From Caldifarciminota bacterium (lineage in GTDB: Bacteria > Hydrothermota > Tepidihabitantia > Tepidihabitantales > CAIPLT01), in NCBI GenBank assembly GCA_025061975.1, contig JANXBB010000034.1:1-8582 (forward strand): a stretch of 8,582 nt of DNA, in the 5' to 3' direction. Positions 7,446 to 8,582 of the stretch are shown piece by piece. The notes beneath the pieces were generated by a model. That model saw only the letters and a program-made list of their open reading frames with translations, had not been told where the DNA came from and searched no databases. Numbering within the stretch: position 1 is the first letter of the stretch; each line of letters starts with the position of its first letter. The position numbers and the translations under genes were made by a program.

Positions 7446-7827
7446 TAACATTAAAACCGAGTTTTGTGAGTGCTTGGGAAATAAAACGGCGATGACATTG
7501 TGTGGGATTTCGTTCAGCACATAATATACAGCCGATTTTTTCTTGAGCATAATTTGTAATAATTTCAATACCGGTTTTAAACTCATTAGTTTCCATGTAT
7601 TTTTCGTAGCCACCGGTTCTGAATCCGCCAAGTTCGGCACCTAAATAACAATATTCAATCTTATGAGTTTTAAGTAATTCGGTTAAGTTTTCTTGGATGA
7701 AGTGTAAAAAGCGCGATTTAGGGAATCGTCGAACATCAAAAATTATCTCAATTGAATACTTCTTTAGAAGTTTTAAAAATTCCTCAGGAGTCCGATTGCT
7801 TGTACCTAAGGTATAAATTGAGTGCAT
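7429..7827 (-). CDS. DUF488 family protein
   Basis: This 132-residue protein has the DUF488 pattern from end to end: an N-terminal IYTLGTSNR segment, EEFLKLL, a DVRRFP.SR motif at about 31-39, the middle ELGGFR...G..YM, and the C-terminal CAE..P..CHR motif (about residues 103-113) with two Cys and a His. The family is compact and cytosolic with no firmly known reaction; the conserved Cys, His and Arg residues suggest a catalytic or ligand site (inference). The common TIGHS segment is TLGTS here, with Thr in place of His. The length is at the short end for the family. The gene follows the MTH938-like gene by 12 nt, with no Shine-Dalgarno sequence in the gap, so both are probably on one message. 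Confidence 0.92.
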   Translation of the reverse strand: MHSIYTLGTSNRTPEEFLKLLKKYSIEIIFDVRRFPKSRFLHFIQENLTELLKTHKIEYCYLGAELGGFRTGGYEKYMETNEFKTGIEIITNYAQEKIGCILCAERNPTQCHRRFISQALTKLGFNVIDIIE

Positions 7828-7839
7828 AAAAATATTTAT

Positions 7840-8196
7840 TTAACAGGTTACATGAAAAATTCCACATTTAACCCCTTGGGCATTATTAAAGCTTACAAGT
7901 GCCTGAGGTGTAGGCTCGGCAATAAGTTTAATTCCTTGGGCTTTTAAATAAATCTTTACTTCGTCAGATATTTTTACAATTCCCATCTGGCCGGTTCCAA
8001 CCACAAAAACTTCGGGTTTAGTTTTTGAGTCTGTTGATAAGACTTTTGTGACTTCCCATTTTTCAATTAAATGATTGTTGCCCGAAAAGTTTTTATAGCG
8101 ATTTTCGATTCGCCCATCAGGATAAATAATAATATCGGTTTCGTAACGGATACCATCAACTTCAATCCACCCAAATTCAGTTTTAGTTATTCTCAT
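7840..8196 (-). CDS. MTH938/NDUFAF3-like (DUF498) domain protein
   Basis: This 118-residue protein matches the MTH938-like fold family across its whole length: an N-terminal FGWIEVDG..YE.DIIIYPDG segment, a central VFVVGTGQMGIVKIS motif (about residues 63-77), then PTPQALVSFN and a terminal HVTC, corresponding to the usual LHLTC ending. The family includes archaeal MTH938 and the mitochondrial complex I assembly factor NDUFAF3. The role of the stand-alone bacterial members is not settled, and no complex I genes are seen here. It has no signal peptide or membrane segment. It is the first gene of a two-gene operon with DUF488. No ribosome site precedes the ATG, and the promoter position predicts a leaderless message. 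Confidence 0.86.
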   Translation of the reverse strand: MRITKTEFGWIEVDGIRYETDIIIYPDGRIENRYKNFSGNNHLIEKWEVTKVLSTDSKTKPEVFVVGTGQMGIVKISDEVKIYLKAQGIKLIAEPTPQALVSFNNAQGVKCGIFHVTC

Positions 8197-8202
8197 AAAA
8201 AA

Positions 8203-8231
8203 ATTTTAATTCGCTAAAGGATATCTGTCAA
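8203..8231 (-). promoter_or_regulatory. Consensus sigma70-type promoter of the MTH938-like/DUF488 operon, predicted leaderless
   Basis: On the minus strand a perfect TTGACA (8226-8231) and TAAAAT (8203-8208) are separated by exactly 17 bp. Six bases separate the -10 box from the ATG at 8194-8196, so the expected start of transcription coincides with the A of the start codon. No Shine-Dalgarno sequence is present, consistent with a leaderless message. Confidence 0.72.
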
Positions 8232-8259
8232 TTATAAATTTAATTATCACTTTTAATCA

Positions 8260-8288
8260 TTGACTTTATAGCATATATCAAGTAAAAT
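8260..8288 (+). promoter_or_regulatory. Sigma70-type promoter of the MoxR gene
   Basis: TTGACT (8260-8265) and TAAAAT (8283-8288) are separated by 17 bp. Transcription should start near 8295, giving a leader of about 41 nt. The -10 box is identical to that of the divergent promoter, and the two -35 boxes lie back to back 28 bp apart, with an A+T-rich stretch (8231-8247) between them. Confidence 0.68.
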
Positions 8289-8325
8289 GAATAGACAAAC
8301 TTTTTATTGTTGCAACAGATATAAA

Positions 8326-8330
8326 AGAGG
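8326..8330 (+). promoter_or_regulatory. Ribosome binding site of the MoxR gene
   Basis: AGAGG stands 5 nt before the ATG at 8336-8338. It supports that start and contrasts with the minus-strand genes, which lack such a site. Confidence 0.6.
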
Positions 8331-8335
8331 TTGGT

Positions 8336-8582
8336 ATGATTAATCAACAAGTAAGTGAACAAGACGATATAAAAGCGGTAGAGATATTAGCTGAGGCACG
8401 AAATAAAATTCTCCGAGAAATTGAAAAAGTTATTGTGGGACAAAAGTCCGTAATCGATGAAATTCTTATTTGTATTTTAGCCGGTGGGCACGGTTTAATT
8501 ATTGGGGTTCCAGGACTGGCAAAGACATTAATGGTTAACACATTAGCGAATGTTTTAGATCTGTCGTTTAATCGAATTAAAT
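8336..8582 (+). CDS. MoxR-family AAA+ ATPase (3' end outside window)
   Basis: The visible 82 residues begin at ATG 8336 and run off the right edge. After a charged N-terminal helix come VIVGQ (32-36), the LAGGHGL segment and the Walker A motif GVPGLAKT (57-64), then the first part of the ATPase core ending F.RI. This VIVGQ...AGGH...GVPGLAKT order is typical of MoxR ATPases, which act as chaperones that mature or assemble metal-containing or surface complexes, usually with von Willebrand A and DUF58 proteins encoded next door. The usual Glu just before the Walker A Gly is Ile here. Walker B, the sensors and any partners lie beyond the window, so the specific client is unknown. Confidence 0.93.
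   Translation, partial: MINQQVSEQDDIKAVEILAEARNKILREIEKVIVGQKSVIDEILICILAGGHGLIIGVPGLAKTLMVNTLANVLDLSFNRIK

Noticed and set aside
7437..7640. Alternative minus-strand frame within the DUF488 gene
   Set aside because: The DUF488 frame carries the conserved motifs; this one is a shadow.
8344..8541. Antisense open frame across the MoxR gene
   Set aside because: The plus-strand frame has VIVGQ and Walker A motifs plus a promoter and ribosome site; the antisense frame has none.
1..8582. CRISPR array, tRNA, rRNA or complete insertion sequence
   Set aside because: No short regularly spaced repeats, cloverleaf, rRNA-like segment or intact transposase with end repeats was seen.

Overview
The window looks like part of an A+T-rich genome of an uncultured-type bacterium. 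The first gene ends in a FlgD-like/type IX (Por) secretion sorting domain. Such domains are common in the Bacteroidetes/Fibrobacteres/Chlorobi group and in candidate phyla such as WOR-3, Cloacimonadota, Marinimicrobia and Latescibacterota. I lean toward a candidate phylum of the WOR-3 type, but that is only an impression; nothing here fixes the taxon.

Layout. (1) Bases 1-3287 (+) are the 3' part of a very large secreted or surface protein built from tandem Ig-like (CARDB-like) repeats, with a C-terminal sorting domain. The gene runs off the left edge; the first Met codon in the window, at 186, is inside a repeat and is not its start. A strong intrinsic terminator follows at 3311-3344. (2) On the opposite strand, converging on that gene, is a two-gene operon for a heterodimeric ABC exporter. 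The upstream gene (5114-6925) has the catalytic Walker B Glu and an altered signature. The downstream gene (3357-5114) has a degenerate Walker B (Asp for Glu) and a normal LSGGQ. The stop and start codons overlap as TAATG. (3) Bases 6926-7428 contain no confident gene. They hold the exporter promoter, a perfect 15-nt palindrome, and a plus-strand reading frame with far fewer stops than expected, which may be a decayed gene. (4) A second minus-strand pair follows: an MTH938/NDUFAF3-like protein (7840-8196), then a DUF488 protein (7429-7827). (5) A divergent intergenic region (8197-8335) has two clear sigma70-type promoters back to back. The minus-strand one is placed so that its transcript should be leaderless. 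(6) At the right edge begins a MoxR-family AAA+ ATPase (8336 onward, +), cut by the window end.

How the genes relate. The two ABC half-transporters clearly form one asymmetric export machine. The surface protein and the exporter are convergent, so nothing in the sequence links them functionally. The DUF488/MTH938-like pair is probably co-transcribed, but neither family has a firmly assigned biochemical role. MoxR ATPases usually head operons with DUF58 and von Willebrand A proteins, which would lie beyond the right edge.

I see no CRISPR array, complete insertion sequence, tRNA or rRNA. The most unusual signals are the abrupt codon-usage block inside the surface-protein gene, the extra Walker A deviation in the exporter, the low-stop frame between the operons, and the predicted leaderless promoter.
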